The notes beneath the pieces are model-generated. The model made no database searches and was not told the origin of the DNA. It was given only the letters and a program-made list of their open reading frames with translations. Source: an uncultured Syntrophobacterales bacterium (GTDB taxonomy: Bacteria > Desulfobacterota > Syntrophia > Syntrophales > UBA5619). Taken from it: a stretch of DNA of 32,041 nt. Location of the stretch: NCBI GenBank assembly GCA_903928915.1, contig CAIYSL010000031.1:1-32041 (forward strand), in the 5' to 3' direction. Below, one piece after another: positions 1 to 8,056 of the stretch (the stretch's first letter is position 1; each line of letters starts with the position of its first letter). Made by a program: the position numbers and the translations under genes.

Positions 1-132
1 CCTGTACCACTTTATCCACTGAAAAATGATGTCTCATTGTGAAGCTCTCTGAAGGTATATTAGCTTAAAGTCTTTAATATATCAATGTTATTGTGACTCC
101 CTCTGATGGATTGTGAAAGTCGCAAGAAGTAG
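1..132. mobile_element. Edge of an AT-rich integrated element (partial)
   Basis: The first 120 bases are about 35% GC by direct count, whereas the DNA beyond position 230 is strongly GC-rich. No coding sequence is visible in this short piece. It stops at the point where recognisable tRNA-Asn sequence begins in the anticodon loop, so it most likely is the outer end of a genomic island or prophage whose body lies to the left of the window. No integrase is visible here, as expected if this is the end distal to the integrase. The element's identity cannot be told from this much sequence. Confidence 0.6.
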
Positions 133-177
133 CTGTTAACCATCGGGTCCGTGGTTCGAGTCCGCGCTGGGGAGCCA
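133..177 (+). tRNA. 3' part of tRNA-Asn(GTT), probable att site
   Basis: The segment contains an anticodon loop CTGTTAA (133-139, anticodon GTT at 135-137), the 3' anticodon-stem strand CCATC, a five-base variable loop, a T arm (CGTGG, loop TTCGAGT, CCGCG at 150-166), the 3' acceptor strand CTGGGGA (167-173), discriminator G and encoded CCA (175-177). The 5' half is absent: positions 128-132 cannot form the anticodon stem, and no D arm or 5' acceptor strand TCCCCAG lies upstream. This is the usual product of tyrosine-integrase insertion into a tRNA gene, where the displaced chromosomal 3' end remains as attR or attL. It should not give a functional tRNA. Confidence 0.85.
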
Positions 178-185
178 ACCAATCC

Positions 186-223
186 CGGCTGTAAGAACTC
201 CGCTTCTTACAGCCGTATTTTTT
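186..223 (+). terminator. Rho-independent terminator of the tRNA-Asn gene
   Basis: A perfect 12-bp stem (CGGCTGTAAGAA at 186-197 with TTCTTACAGCCG at 204-215) encloses a six-base loop and is followed by TATTTTTT. It sits 9 bases after the CCA of the tRNA remnant, so it is the native tRNA terminator, orphaned by the insertion. Confidence 0.9.
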
Positions 224-260
224 CCGGCGCCGCCGTCAGCCCACCCGGATCAAAATCTCC

Positions 261-289
261 TTGACGCGGATGGTCGATTTCCCTATCCT
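261..289 (+). promoter_or_regulatory. Putative sigma-70 promoter for the BT1 transporter
   Basis: TTGACG (261-266), a 17-base spacer, then TATCCT (284-289), about 87 bases before the start codon at 376. The architecture resembles several other TTGACA-17-TAT promoters in this window. The -10 is only a moderate match. Confidence 0.4.
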
Positions 290-375
290 CACGCCACAGA
301 AACACCGTCGTCCGCGCTGCAATCGTTCCCGGTCACCGGGCGCTGTTCAGCGGCGGGCGTTCAAAAGGAATACCG

Positions 376-2001
376 ATGCTCGCCACCGTCAGCCGCTGGA
401 TCGACCGTAACGTCCTCGAACTTGGTCGAGAATTCCGCCTGTCCTATCTGCCCCCGCTGATGGTGTACATGGCCGCCGGGATTTCGGGGTTGACCGGCAT
501 CGTGGGTACCTTTTTCGTCAAGGAATACCTCGGCCTGTCGGCCTCGTTCCTCGCCGCCCTCGGCTTTTGGGCCGGTATCCCCTGGGCGCTGAAGATGCCG
601 CTCGGCCACCTGGTGGACCTTATCTGGCGTTGGAAGAGCGCCTTGATCTACCTCGGCGCCGCGCTGATCTCCCTCAGCCTGCTGATCATGGTCGGGCTCT
701 TGAGCGAGCGTGAGGCCATGGCCGCGATCATGCCGGCCGAAACATGGTTCGTGCTCTCGGCGCTGCTGGCGCCGGTCGGGTACGTGACCCAGGATGCTGT
801 GGCCGACGCGATGACCGTCGAGGCGGTGCCGCGCGTGGACGCGCAGGGCGCCCCCCTCGACCCGGCGACCCGCAAACTGATGAACACCACGATGCAGACG
901 CTCGGGCGCGTCGCGATCATCGGCGGCAGCGTGCTGGTCGCCTTCATCAACCTCTACCTCTTCGCCGGAGCGCACCGCCTGCCGCCGGCAGAGGTGGCGC
1001 ACATCTACCGCAACGTGTACCTGATGGCGCTCGCGATTCCGTTGATCTCGGTGCTGGGCGTTCTGACCGCGACGTTGATCCGGCGGCGCACCGCCCGCCG
1101 CCTGCGCCGGTTGGGCCACACCCGCGATCAGGTCGCGGCCATGCTCAGCCCGCGCGGCGAGCCCACCCCGCCCAACTGGTGGATCCTGGCCGGCAGCCTC
1201 CTGTTCGTGGTGTTCACGCTGGCGGTTGGCCTCGGCGGGATGGCGTACAGCGCGGAGATCGTCTTCTGCGGTTCGTTGGCCATCGTCGCCTTCCTGATCG
1301 TCAAGCTAACACGCGCCCTCGAACCTGAGGCGCGTACGACCCTGGTCGGCACCGCCGTCGTGATCTTCCTGTTCCGCGCCATCCCCTCGCCCGGCGCGGG
1401 CCTGACCTGGTGGATGATCGACGAACTCGGGTTCGACCAGCAGTTCCTCTCGGTGCTTTCGCTCATCGGCAGCACCCTCACGCTGGCCGGAATGTTCCTG
1501 TTTCGCCGGTTTATGGCCGAGCGGTCGATCGCCTATGTGGTGGGGTTCCTCACCCTCGCCGGATTCGTGCTCGCCCTGCCGATCGTCGGCCTGTACTACG
1601 GCCTTCACCAGTGGACCGCGGCGATGACCGGCGGGCTGGTGGACGCGCGTACCATCGTGATCGTGGACACCACGCTCGAATCGCCGCTCGGCCAGATCTC
1701 GATGATCCCGATGCTCGCCTGGATCGCCAACTCCGCCCCGGCCAACCTCAAGGCGACCTACTTCGCGGTCATGGCGTCGTTCACCAATCTTGCCCTTTCG
1801 CTCAGCCAACTCGGCACGAAATACCTGAATGATATCTTCGTCGTTACCCGCGAGGTCCGCCACGGCTCGACCGGCGCGATTCTCGTTCCGGCGGACTACA
1901 GCCAGCTCGGGGACCTCTTGATCGTCCAGGTCGCGCTGGGCCTCGCACTGCCCTTTGCCGCGATCCTGTTCGTACGGTTGTTGCGCTTTCGCAGCGCCTG
2001 A
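376..2001 (+). CDS. BT1-like MFS transporter
   Basis: A 541-residue polytopic membrane protein with about 12 or more hydrophobic segments. Its N-terminal half has the layout of the folate/biopterin transporter (BT1) branch of the major facilitator superfamily: an early segment with FFVKEYLGLS, then WALKMPLGHLVD at about residues 71-82, and QDAVADAMTVEAVPR at about 140-154, close to the acidic QD..AD..V motif of BT1 members. AAAGGAAT lies just upstream of ATG 376 and serves as the ribosome site. It stands alone between the tRNA terminator and the caspase-gene promoter. The substrate cannot be read from sequence; bacterial members are mostly uncharacterised, so folate or pteridine transport is only a family-level suggestion. 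Confidence 0.7.
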   Translation: MLATVSRWIDRNVLELGREFRLSYLPPLMVYMAAGISGLTGIVGTFFVKEYLGLSASFLAALGFWAGIPWALKMPLGHLVDLIWRWKSALIYLGAALISLSLLIMVGLLSEREAMAAIMPAETWFVLSALLAPVGYVTQDAVADAMTVEAVPRVDAQGAPLDPATRKLMNTTMQTLGRVAIIGGSVLVAFINLYLFAGAHRLPPAEVAHIYRNVYLMALAIPLISVLGVLTATLIRRRTARRLRRLGHTRDQVAAMLSPRGEPTPPNWWILAGSLLFVVFTLAVGLGGMAYSAEIVFCGSLAIVAFLIVKLTRALEPEARTTLVGTAVVIFLFRAIPSPGAGLTWWMIDELGFDQQFLSVLSLIGSTLTLAGMFLFRRFMAERSIAYVVGFLTLAGFVLALPIVGLYYGLHQWTAAMTGGLVDARTIVIVDTTLESPLGQISMIPMLAWIANSAPANLKATYFAVMASFTNLALSLSQLGTKYLNDIFVVTREVRHGSTGAILVPADYSQLGDLLIVQVALGLALPFAAILFVRLLRFRSA

Positions 2002-2050
2002 CCGGGCGTTGAAAAGCACGGATGCACCCCCTGCGGGTTGCGGGTGGATC

Positions 2051-2080
2051 TTGACAGCTCCGGGTACGCTCCGTTATGAT
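2051..2080 (+). promoter_or_regulatory. Sigma-70 promoter of the caspase-like gene
   Basis: TTGACA (2051-2056), an 18-base spacer and TATGAT (2075-2080) lie 52 bases before ATG 2133. An imperfect 11-base direct repeat, TAGCGTCGCGA (2082-2092) and TAGCGTCACGA (2103-2113), follows at the likely transcription start, spaced by two helical turns. Confidence 0.6.
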
Positions 2081-2132
2081 TTAGCGTCGCGAGCGGTTCG
2101 TCTAGCGTCACGAACAAGGAGGGATACTGCAC

Positions 2133-5100
2133 ATGCGCATGAAGAAGTCGATTATCACGTTCCTGCTTGCCTGGACTGCCCTGCTGGTAGCCGTGCCCAT
2201 TTCCGCGGCGTCGCTGTACTTTCCCCACGTGGACACGACCTACGGCTGGCAGACCGAGATAGCCCTCATCAATACGAGCGCCAGCCAGAGCGTCACGGGA
2301 ACGCTCCGGGCAATGAGCAACTCCGGTCAGGCCGGGGAGACGAAAGCGGTCACCCTTTCCCCCCGCGGCCGCATCCAGATCATCGTTGCCAACGAATTCG
2401 CCAACCCCACGGCCATCGGCTACATCGTCTTCGATTCCTCCTCCGATGCAATCCACGGCTACACGAAGTTTTACCGGCAAGGGCAATACGGGAACTATCG
2501 CGTGGCGGTCCCGGCGATCCGGCACATAAACACGTCGGATATCTACGTTACCCACATCGACTCGGGCGCGCAGTGGTGGACCGGGCTCAGCCTGGTGAAC
2601 ACCACCTCGGAAGCGAAGACCATTACCATAACCTTCAACACCGGCGAAACCGTGAGCAGGACCATCAATGCCAACGCACACGATGCCTTCACGATCGGCG
2701 GACTGTTCAACAACCAGCCGAAGCCGTCGATACAATCCGCAGTGATCTCCAACGCCAGCGGCATCATCGGGCTGGAGCTGTTCGCCACCCATGACGGCAA
2801 ACTCATGGAAGGAATCGTGCTTACGGATGCCACCGCTTCCACCCTGTACTACCCCCACGTGGTCGGCGGCCCCGGCGCCGAGTGGTGGACCGGAGTCGTC
2901 GCCTACAACCCATCCGATTCGCCCTGTACGATCACGGTCACCCCCTACAGCACGGCGGGGACCCCGCTTACCCAATCGTTTCTTACCCTGGCGGGGAAGC
3001 AGAAGTACGTCGGCGCGGTGTTCACCGACCTCCCCCTGCCCACGCAAACGGCGTGGTTCAAGATAGAGTCCACGCGACCGCTCAGCGGGTTCGAGCTGAT
3101 CGGCACCAGCGATATGGAGCAGCTTGCGGCATACGCCGATGTGGGGCGGACCGGGGCCAAGGAAGGCGTCCTCGCCAAGATCGAGAAAGCGGGGTGGACG
3201 GCGATTGCCCTGGTCAACACCGAGGCCACCGCGGCAGCCGTGACCCTGACCTCCTACCGCGACAACGGAACGGTCGTGGACAGCCAGCAGCTCACGGTCA
3301 ACCCCTACGAGAAATTCTTCGGCCAGGCCGTGGCGAGCGATGCCACCTACATCGCCTACACCTCGGACCGGAACATCGTCGGGATACAGCTCGACGGTTC
3401 CACCGACTGGACGCTCCTCGACGGGCTCCCGGCGCTCGGGGGCAGCGCCCCCGCCCAGGTGATCCCCGAGACGAACGTCATCGTCGAAAGCGGCATGAAC
3501 AAGACCGGCGGGGTCGCCCGGCAATCGACCCAGACGATGACCGGATCGCTACCCAACCCCACGGGGTCGACCGATGCGTACCAGGGCAAGGCGTACCTGG
3601 TGCTCAACGGCGACCGGATCCCCCTGAGCGTGACCAAATCGACCGCTGCCGCCCCGCTGAGGCAGGCGCGCACGATCCTGAAAGACGGCAAGGAGTACTA
3701 TCTCGACAACGCGGACAAGATCGCCGAGGTGCTGCCGCTGCTGGAGGCGCGCGCCGCCGCGCCGGTGACCTGGGTGTTCTCGGTCACCTTCTCGATCAAC
3801 GCGGGCCCCAACACGGTCAGCATCGAGGTGTACGACCTCAACAACACCCTCTTTGCCCGGATGGAAAACTGGAACATCGTCGGGGCCATCGAGCCCACGA
3901 GCATGGTGGTCACCCTCTGGTGGAATACGAACAGGACCGACATCGACCTGCACATGTCGCCGGACAACGGTACGACCCACTGTTACTACAGCAGAAAGAC
4001 CGCCGGGGAGATGAAACTGGACTACGACAACACCTCGGGGTACGGCCCGGAGCACATCACCATCGAAAACGCCACCGGCGTGAAGACCTACAAGATCAAG
4101 GTCTACTACTACCGCGATCATAACGACAACCCGTCGGGGACGACGCCGACCACCGCCTCGGTCACCGCCTCGATCAACGGAGAGCTGAAGCTCTCCGGGT
4201 CGCGCACCTTGACGGCCCAAAGCACCTCCTCGGGCTGGATGTCTGGGGCGCATGTGTGGGATGCCGGGGAGATCGAGGTGGTCGCACCGAACAAGTACAC
4301 CGTGGTGCTCGACAATCCGCAACTGTCCGGCTATCCGAGCGTCAGACTGACGGTAACGGTCACGGACCCCGGCAATTCTGCAGCGCCCAAGGTCACGGGG
4401 CTCACGGCTGCCAATTTCTTCGTTGTCAACGCCGGCAAGGTCATGTCGCCGGTGACCGTCGCGGCGGCCGAAAACGTCTACACGCTCACCTTCACCGACA
4501 TCCTGGCCGGAAAGCGGGACCTCTTCGTTTACGTGAACGTCCCGGCGCAGGGGCAGACGCCGATGAAAGGGGGCCTCTCGAACACGAAGACCTACGGCAC
4601 CAACTATGCGGTGATCGCCGGGCTGAACGAATACCCGGCGCAGACGGTCAGCGGAAGCTGGTTCGACGATCCTGCCCAGCCCACCAAGTTCTTCTACCGG
4701 ACAAAGACGACGAAGAAGGCCGATCCCGCCACCGGGTTCACCGTCGATGCGGCGGATTTCACCGTCACCCTGACGGATCAGGCCGGGGGAACCAACCGCG
4801 CCCAGGTCTCCGTCACCGGGAGCGGGATCACCGCCGAGGGGTGGGACGCGGCAGCAGGCAAGTATACCTACCTCGTCTCCTTCACCCGGCCGGCAAACTA
4901 CCTCGACTACGACAGAATCTCGGCCACATTCAAGAAAGAGATCTGGCTGACCTGGTGCGTGAAAGATACGGCGGACCTGAAGAGCGCCCTCCTGGCCAAG
5001 GGAACCGGCATGTCGAGCACCGCCTGGGATTCCGCCAACATCACTACTTATCTGAACGGCGCGGCGACCAAGGCGACGATCCTCGCGAAGATTGAAGCGG

Positions 5101-5816
5101 TTGCGGGATCGATGCAGAAGTACGACCTGCTTCTGTTCCACTTCTCGGGCCACGGCAGCGGCATGCCCGCCGCCGGCAACGCTGCCCAGTATCTGTGCGC
5201 ATACGAGGACAGCGCCTGGATCACGGTCAACGACCTGCAGGCAAAGCTGAACCTGATCCCCAGCCCCGGGGCCGGGATCGCCAACGCTATCGTCCTGATG
5301 GATGCCTGTCACAGCGGAAATTTCATCGGCAAGGATCCGGCGGTCGCCGCGGAGACGGAGAAAACCTCCGTGCCCCGGCCGTTCGCTGCCCAGCCCGAAG
5401 CGCCGGCGGGACCGCAGCGGCTGCTGAAATACCGGCCCTTCGTCGCCCAGGCCGGGGCCGCTGCCGACGCTGCGAATCCGGCCGTATTCAGCGACCTCTC
5501 GGCGCTCTCCAACGTATTCGTGATGGCCGCCCAAACAGGCACGTCATCGGCCTGGGATGACGGAACCCTGAAAAACGGGGTGTTCACCCACTACCTTGTG
5601 GAAGGAATCAACGTGAGCGGCAAGCGCGTTTCCGCTGCCCTGGCAAACAGCGACCACAGCGTCTGGATCAGCGGGGAGGAGGCCTTCAACTACCTCGACC
5701 CCAAGGTGCGGGCCTGGGTCAGCACGGCCAACGGCTATCCTGCCGGAGAATTCCAGCATCCCCAGCTTCAGGATAACAGCGGCACCTCTGCCGCCGTGAT
5801 GATCTACAACTGGTAA
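2133..5816 (+). CDS. Exported caspase-like (C14) multidomain protein
   Basis: 1227 residues. An N-terminal signal peptide (about 1-25, ending PISAA) directs export. Four units starting near residues 28, 136, 237 and 345 share a W-x-T-x-(I/L)-x-x-x-N core (GWQTEIALINT, WWTGLSLVNT, WWTGVVAYNP, GWTAIALVNT) and look like roughly 100-residue beta repeats. Residues about 590-690 resemble YfaP/DUF2135 (NRTDIDLHMSP, then SGYGPEHITI). The C-terminal part is a caspase-type peptidase: strand YAVIAGLNEYP at 825, catalytic His1007 in HFSGHG and Cys1059 in DACHSG. A Pro/Ala-rich stretch after the Cys could be an inter-subunit linker. Between the first strand and the CVKDTADLKSALL helix (about 942) there is an extra insertion of about 100 residues. 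AAGGAGGG (2116-2123) precedes the start. Peptidase class is firm; target and role are unknown. Confidence 0.85.
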   Translation: MRMKKSIITFLLAWTALLVAVPISAASLYFPHVDTTYGWQTEIALINTSASQSVTGTLRAMSNSGQAGETKAVTLSPRGRIQIIVANEFANPTAIGYIVFDSSSDAIHGYTKFYRQGQYGNYRVAVPAIRHINTSDIYVTHIDSGAQWWTGLSLVNTTSEAKTITITFNTGETVSRTINANAHDAFTIGGLFNNQPKPSIQSAVISNASGIIGLELFATHDGKLMEGIVLTDATASTLYYPHVVGGPGAEWWTGVVAYNPSDSPCTITVTPYSTAGTPLTQSFLTLAGKQKYVGAVFTDLPLPTQTAWFKIESTRPLSGFELIGTSDMEQLAAYADVGRTGAKEGVLAKIEKAGWTAIALVNTEATAAAVTLTSYRDNGTVVDSQQLTVNPYEKFFGQAVASDATYIAYTSDRNIVGIQLDGSTDWTLLDGLPALGGSAPAQVIPETNVIVESGMNKTGGVARQSTQTMTGSLPNPTGSTDAYQGKAYLVLNGDRIPLSVTKSTAAAPLRQARTILKDGKEYYLDNADKIAEVLPLLEARAAAPVTWVFSVTFSINAGPNTVSIEVYDLNNTLFARMENWNIVGAIEPTSMVVTLWWNTNRTDIDLHMSPDNGTTHCYYSRKTAGEMKLDYDNTSGYGPEHITIENATGVKTYKIKVYYYRDHNDNPSGTTPTTASVTASINGELKLSGSRTLTAQSTSSGWMSGAHVWDAGEIEVVAPNKYTVVLDNPQLSGYPSVRLTVTVTDPGNSAAPKVTGLTAANFFVVNAGKVMSPVTVAAAENVYTLTFTDILAGKRDLFVYVNVPAQGQTPMKGGLSNTKTYGTNYAVIAGLNEYPAQTVSGSWFDDPAQPTKFFYRTKTTKKADPATGFTVDAADFTVTLTDQAGGTNRAQVSVTGSGITAEGWDAAAGKYTYLVSFTRPANYLDYDRISATFKKEIWLTWCVKDTADLKSALLAKGTGMSSTAWDSANITTYLNGAATKATILAKIEAVAGSMQKYDLLLFHFSGHGSGMPAAGNAAQYLCAYEDSAWITVNDLQAKLNLIPSPGAGIANAIVLMDACHSGNFIGKDPAVAAETEKTSVPRPFAAQPEAPAGPQRLLKYRPFVAQAGAAADAANPAVFSDLSALSNVFVMAAQTGTSSAWDDGTLKNGVFTHYLVEGINVSGKRVSAALANSDHSVWISGEEAFNYLDPKVRAWVSTANGYPAGEFQHPQLQDNSGTSAAVMIYNW

Positions 5817-5821
5817 CCGCT

Positions 5822-5852
5822 CGGCCGCCTCCGGGATCCCCGGGGGCGGCCG
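5822..5852 (+). terminator. Intercistronic GC hairpin
   Basis: A 14-bp stem (5822-5835 with 5839-5852, one G-T pair) with a three-base loop lies 5 bases after the caspase-gene stop and touches the Shine-Dalgarno GGAGGG of the next gene. It has no T tract, so it may partly terminate, protect the upstream mRNA end, or restrict translation of the downstream gene. Confidence 0.5.
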
Positions 5853-5860
5853 GAGGGAAC

Positions 5861-6775
5861 ATGAAGACCATCCGCAAGGCCGTATCCCTGCTTCTGTGCC
5901 TTCTCCCCCTCTTGGCGGGGTTCGCTCCCGGGGAGGCCGGTGCGGGCGGACGGACTAAACCCTCGGGGGAGCAGACGCAAAGCGCGATCCTCTGGACGGC
6001 CTGGCATCGGGACACGGCCGTCCAGGTGGCGATCGCGAATGCAGGGTACCGGGCCCGCCCGCTGAAGGTCTCCGTCGGGAGGAAGGATCGGCGGTCCCGC
6101 CCCTACGCCAGCCAGTCCCTCGTGCTCCCGCCCCGGGCGATCACCCTGGTCTATTTCCCGGTTTCGCAGGCACTGTTCGGGCAAGGTGGACCGCCCGATC
6201 ACGCGATGCTCAGCGGCCCGGGCGCCGGCGGCCCGTTCGATCATACCCCGATCCAGCAACCGGCCGGCGCCCCTTCGCCGTCGCTCGACCATTTCCTGGC
6301 CAGCCCGGGCGATTCGGTCCTGCTGCGGTACGAAATCGCACCCGGGAATTCCCGGCAACTGCTCTTCTTGCCCCGCTCGGTCGGTGTCCAGGGAGCGACC
6401 GTCCGGCTCGTCGAGCCGGGCGGGGGCATCCCGCGCTCGATCGACCGCAAGACCGTCGCGCAACTCGACCTCCCCGTGGATCACCGGCCGGCAATCCTGC
6501 GCGCGCTGGACGATAACGTCGGCTGTTACGTTCCCCCCGGTGAGCGCGTCGAGTTCAGCCTGCGGTATGCCATCCCGGAGGTCGAGGACTGCGCGATTGT
6601 CCGGATCTCCGAAGCCCGGTATGAATTCCTGCCCGGCGGCGGGGTTCGCACCGGGCACGGAAGCGGCGTTGCCTTTCTGGTTTACAACCCCGAGCGGATG
6701 AAACTCCTGCCTCCGCACGCGGTAGCCGCCGAAAGAGACGCATCCGCCGCCAAGAAGCCGATCAGGACCGATTGA
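5861..6775 (+). CDS. Secreted protein of unknown function
   Basis: 304 residues with a clear signal peptide (MKTIRKAV, then a Leu-rich core, cleavage near residue 28). The mature part is Pro/Gly/Arg-rich and begins with a beta-type segment (SAILWTAWHRDTAVQVAIAN) reminiscent in style of the repeats in the upstream caspase-like protein. Only two cysteines are visible in the mature part and I recognise no catalytic motif or named family. GGAGGG lies 5' of ATG 5861, and the gene follows the caspase gene by 44 bases with a strong hairpin in between, so the two are probably co-transcribed. A partner or substrate-binding role beside the caspase-like protein is inference only. Confidence 0.7.
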   Translation: MKTIRKAVSLLLCLLPLLAGFAPGEAGAGGRTKPSGEQTQSAILWTAWHRDTAVQVAIANAGYRARPLKVSVGRKDRRSRPYASQSLVLPPRAITLVYFPVSQALFGQGGPPDHAMLSGPGAGGPFDHTPIQQPAGAPSPSLDHFLASPGDSVLLRYEIAPGNSRQLLFLPRSVGVQGATVRLVEPGGGIPRSIDRKTVAQLDLPVDHRPAILRALDDNVGCYVPPGERVEFSLRYAIPEVEDCAIVRISEARYEFLPGGGVRTGHGSGVAFLVYNPERMKLLPPHAVAAERDASAAKKPIRTD

Positions 6776-6878
6776 CCGACTGCTGCGCTGCGACCGTGCG
6801 GGCGCCCGAAAAATCGGTGAAGCGCGCTCGCTGAAGCACGGTCACGGCCAGCCTGAGCCACCCCGCGACAGAATCGCC

Positions 6879-6907
6879 TTGACAGCGCCGGGTGCTTTTT
6901 CTATCAT
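6879..6907 (+). promoter_or_regulatory. Sigma-70 promoter of the dodecin gene
   Basis: TTGACA (6879-6884), a 17-base spacer and TATCAT (6902-6907) lie 132 bases before the dodecin start codon. Confidence 0.6.
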
Positions 6908-7039
6908 CATCTCCCCACGTCCAACTTCATTCAGGTCACACCGCGCATCGTTCGCTCACCCCTTCGGTAACGCACCAGCGACGGCGTAACCCGTTATCAT
7001 CCCCTAACCGAACCAGCCATTTCGAAAGGAGGCGACGCG

Positions 7040-7249
7040 ATGTCCATCTACAAGATCGTCGAGATTGTGGGAACGAGCCCGAAGTCCTGGGAAGATGCCA
7101 CCCAGAGGGCCCTGGCAACGGCGGCAAAATCGCTTGAAGAGCTGAGGGTCGCCGAAGTGGTCCGGCAGGATGTCACCGTGGAAGCGGGTAAGATCACCGC
7201 CTTTCGGGTGCGGCTCAACCTCTCGTTCAAGTACCGTGAGGAACGGTAG
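7040..7249 (+). CDS. Dodecin family flavin-binding protein
   Basis: 69 residues, the usual dodecin length, with the family pattern throughout: YKIVEIVGTSPKSWEDATQ at the N-terminus, the single helix, LRVAEVVRQDVTVEAGKI, and the terminal strand RVRLNLSFKY. Dodecins form hollow 12-subunit shells that store or buffer flavin (FMN, riboflavin, in some cases CoA) in the cytoplasm. Characterised members carry a flavin-stacking Trp in the LRWAEV position; here it is Val37, while Gln43 in the RQD motif is kept. An ideal AAAGGAGG (7024-7031) precedes ATG 7040. It is monocistronic, with its own promoter and a downstream hairpin. Confidence 0.92.
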   Translation: MSIYKIVEIVGTSPKSWEDATQRALATAAKSLEELRVAEVVRQDVTVEAGKITAFRVRLNLSFKYREER

Positions 7250-7289
7250 GGCCGGCTCGGACCCGGCAGGCTACCGGCCGCCGAACCGC

Positions 7290-7322
7290 AAGACGGGGCG
7301 CTGTCGGGCAGCGCCCCGTCTT
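7290..7322 (+). terminator. Terminator-like hairpin after dodecin
   Basis: A perfect 14-bp stem, AAGACGGGGCGCTG (7290-7303) with CAGCGCCCCGTCTT (7309-7322), and a five-base loop, 40 bases after the dodecin stop. There is no long T tract, but position and strength fit a transcription terminator. Confidence 0.7.
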
Positions 7323-7600
7323 CACTCCCCGGCCCCTCTGTCCAAAGGGCCGCACCCGGCGCAGGAGCGGCCTCCCGATCGCAGTCGCCTCCCCAAACGT
7401 ACAATGAGACCTGAGTCCGTCATCCCCTTTCGCTGATAGGTATTGCCTACCAATGAGCCTCTACTTTACCCGCATTGTATTCATGGATTCATTACGTTAG
7501 CCTGCATTTAACCATAGACTCGGGCATCGCTTCGCCTGCCCAGCCGGCACAGCGAGCGGAGGCCCTTCACCGTTTGCGGAACCCACAGGAAGGAGCTCAC
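7323..7600. other. Non-coding gap with no recognised element
   Basis: Between the dodecin hairpin and the small zinc-ribbon gene I see no convincing open frame, promoter pair or structured RNA. The part from about 7420 to 7520 is less GC-rich than its surroundings and could hold the promoter of the next gene, but no clear -35/-10 pair was found. Confidence 0.4.
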
Positions 7601-7819
7601 ATGGGAAAATCGCCTTTTTCACGCTGTTCGCGCTGCGGCGGCAACATGGTCCAGGAGATTTTTTTCGGCCCTACCGAGCAGTTCACGGGATTGAAGTGCG
7701 TGATATGCGGAGAAGTGATCGACCCGGTAATCCTGCAGAACAGGGAGTTGATGCGGGCGGGTCATGTGCTGCTCCTGCCCAAAGAGCGCGGTGCGGCGGC
7801 GGAATACATCCACGCCTAG
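7601..7819 (+). CDS. Small zinc-ribbon protein, function unknown
   Basis: 72 residues from ATG 7601. An upstream in-frame start at 7475 exists, but AGGAAGGAG (7588-7596) sits directly before 7601 and the extra N-terminus has no protein-like character. Two Cys pairs, CSRCGG (residues 9-14) and CVICGE (34-39), form a typical four-cysteine zinc ribbon or rubredoxin-like knuckle pair; the rest is a short tail, RELMRAGHVLLLPKERG. It has no obvious operon partner and is followed by a hairpin. Such orphan ribbons occur as regulators or adaptor proteins, but nothing here points to a particular role. Confidence 0.7.
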   Translation: MGKSPFSRCSRCGGNMVQEIFFGPTEQFTGLKCVICGEVIDPVILQNRELMRAGHVLLLPKERGAAAEYIHA

Positions 7820-7849
7820 GGACCGTTGCCGCACCCGGGGAGCCCGGGG

Positions 7850-7872
7850 CGTACCCACGGGTAGTGGGCACG
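7850..7872 (+). terminator. Possible hairpin terminator
   Basis: CGTACCCAC (7850-7858) pairs with GTGGGCACG (7864-7872) with one mismatch around a five-base loop, 30 bases after the zinc-ribbon stop codon. No T tract follows, so this is a weak call. Confidence 0.3.
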
Positions 7873-8056
7873 CGGACCGACCTCGCTCGCGGCGCATCTT
7901 CCTGTCTGCACCCTGGACGGCCGATGCCGCAGGCATCCGCCCGTCCCCTCAGGCGGTGCGGGAAGCACAGCAGCAGCAGAAAACCGCGGCAGAAGCATCG
8001 AGCGCAGCCGGAACGTGCCGTTGCCCGTACAGACCGGGCAGACACGGCAAATTCCC
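7873..8056. other. Non-coding stretch, nothing recognised
   Basis: GC-rich sequence between the hairpin and the thiolase promoter. Open frames exist on both strands but none has a ribosome site plus protein-like composition. No tRNA, repeat or riboswitch was recognised. Confidence 0.4.

Noticed and set aside
102-177. A complete functional tRNA-Asn gene
   Set aside because: No D arm, no 5' acceptor strand matching CTGGGGA, and bases 128-132 do not pair with the 3' anticodon stem.
3549-5534. 661-codon minus-strand open frame inside the caspase-like gene
   Set aside because: Antisense shadow of the coding strand, rich in Arg, Gly and Val, with no recognisable domain or start signal.
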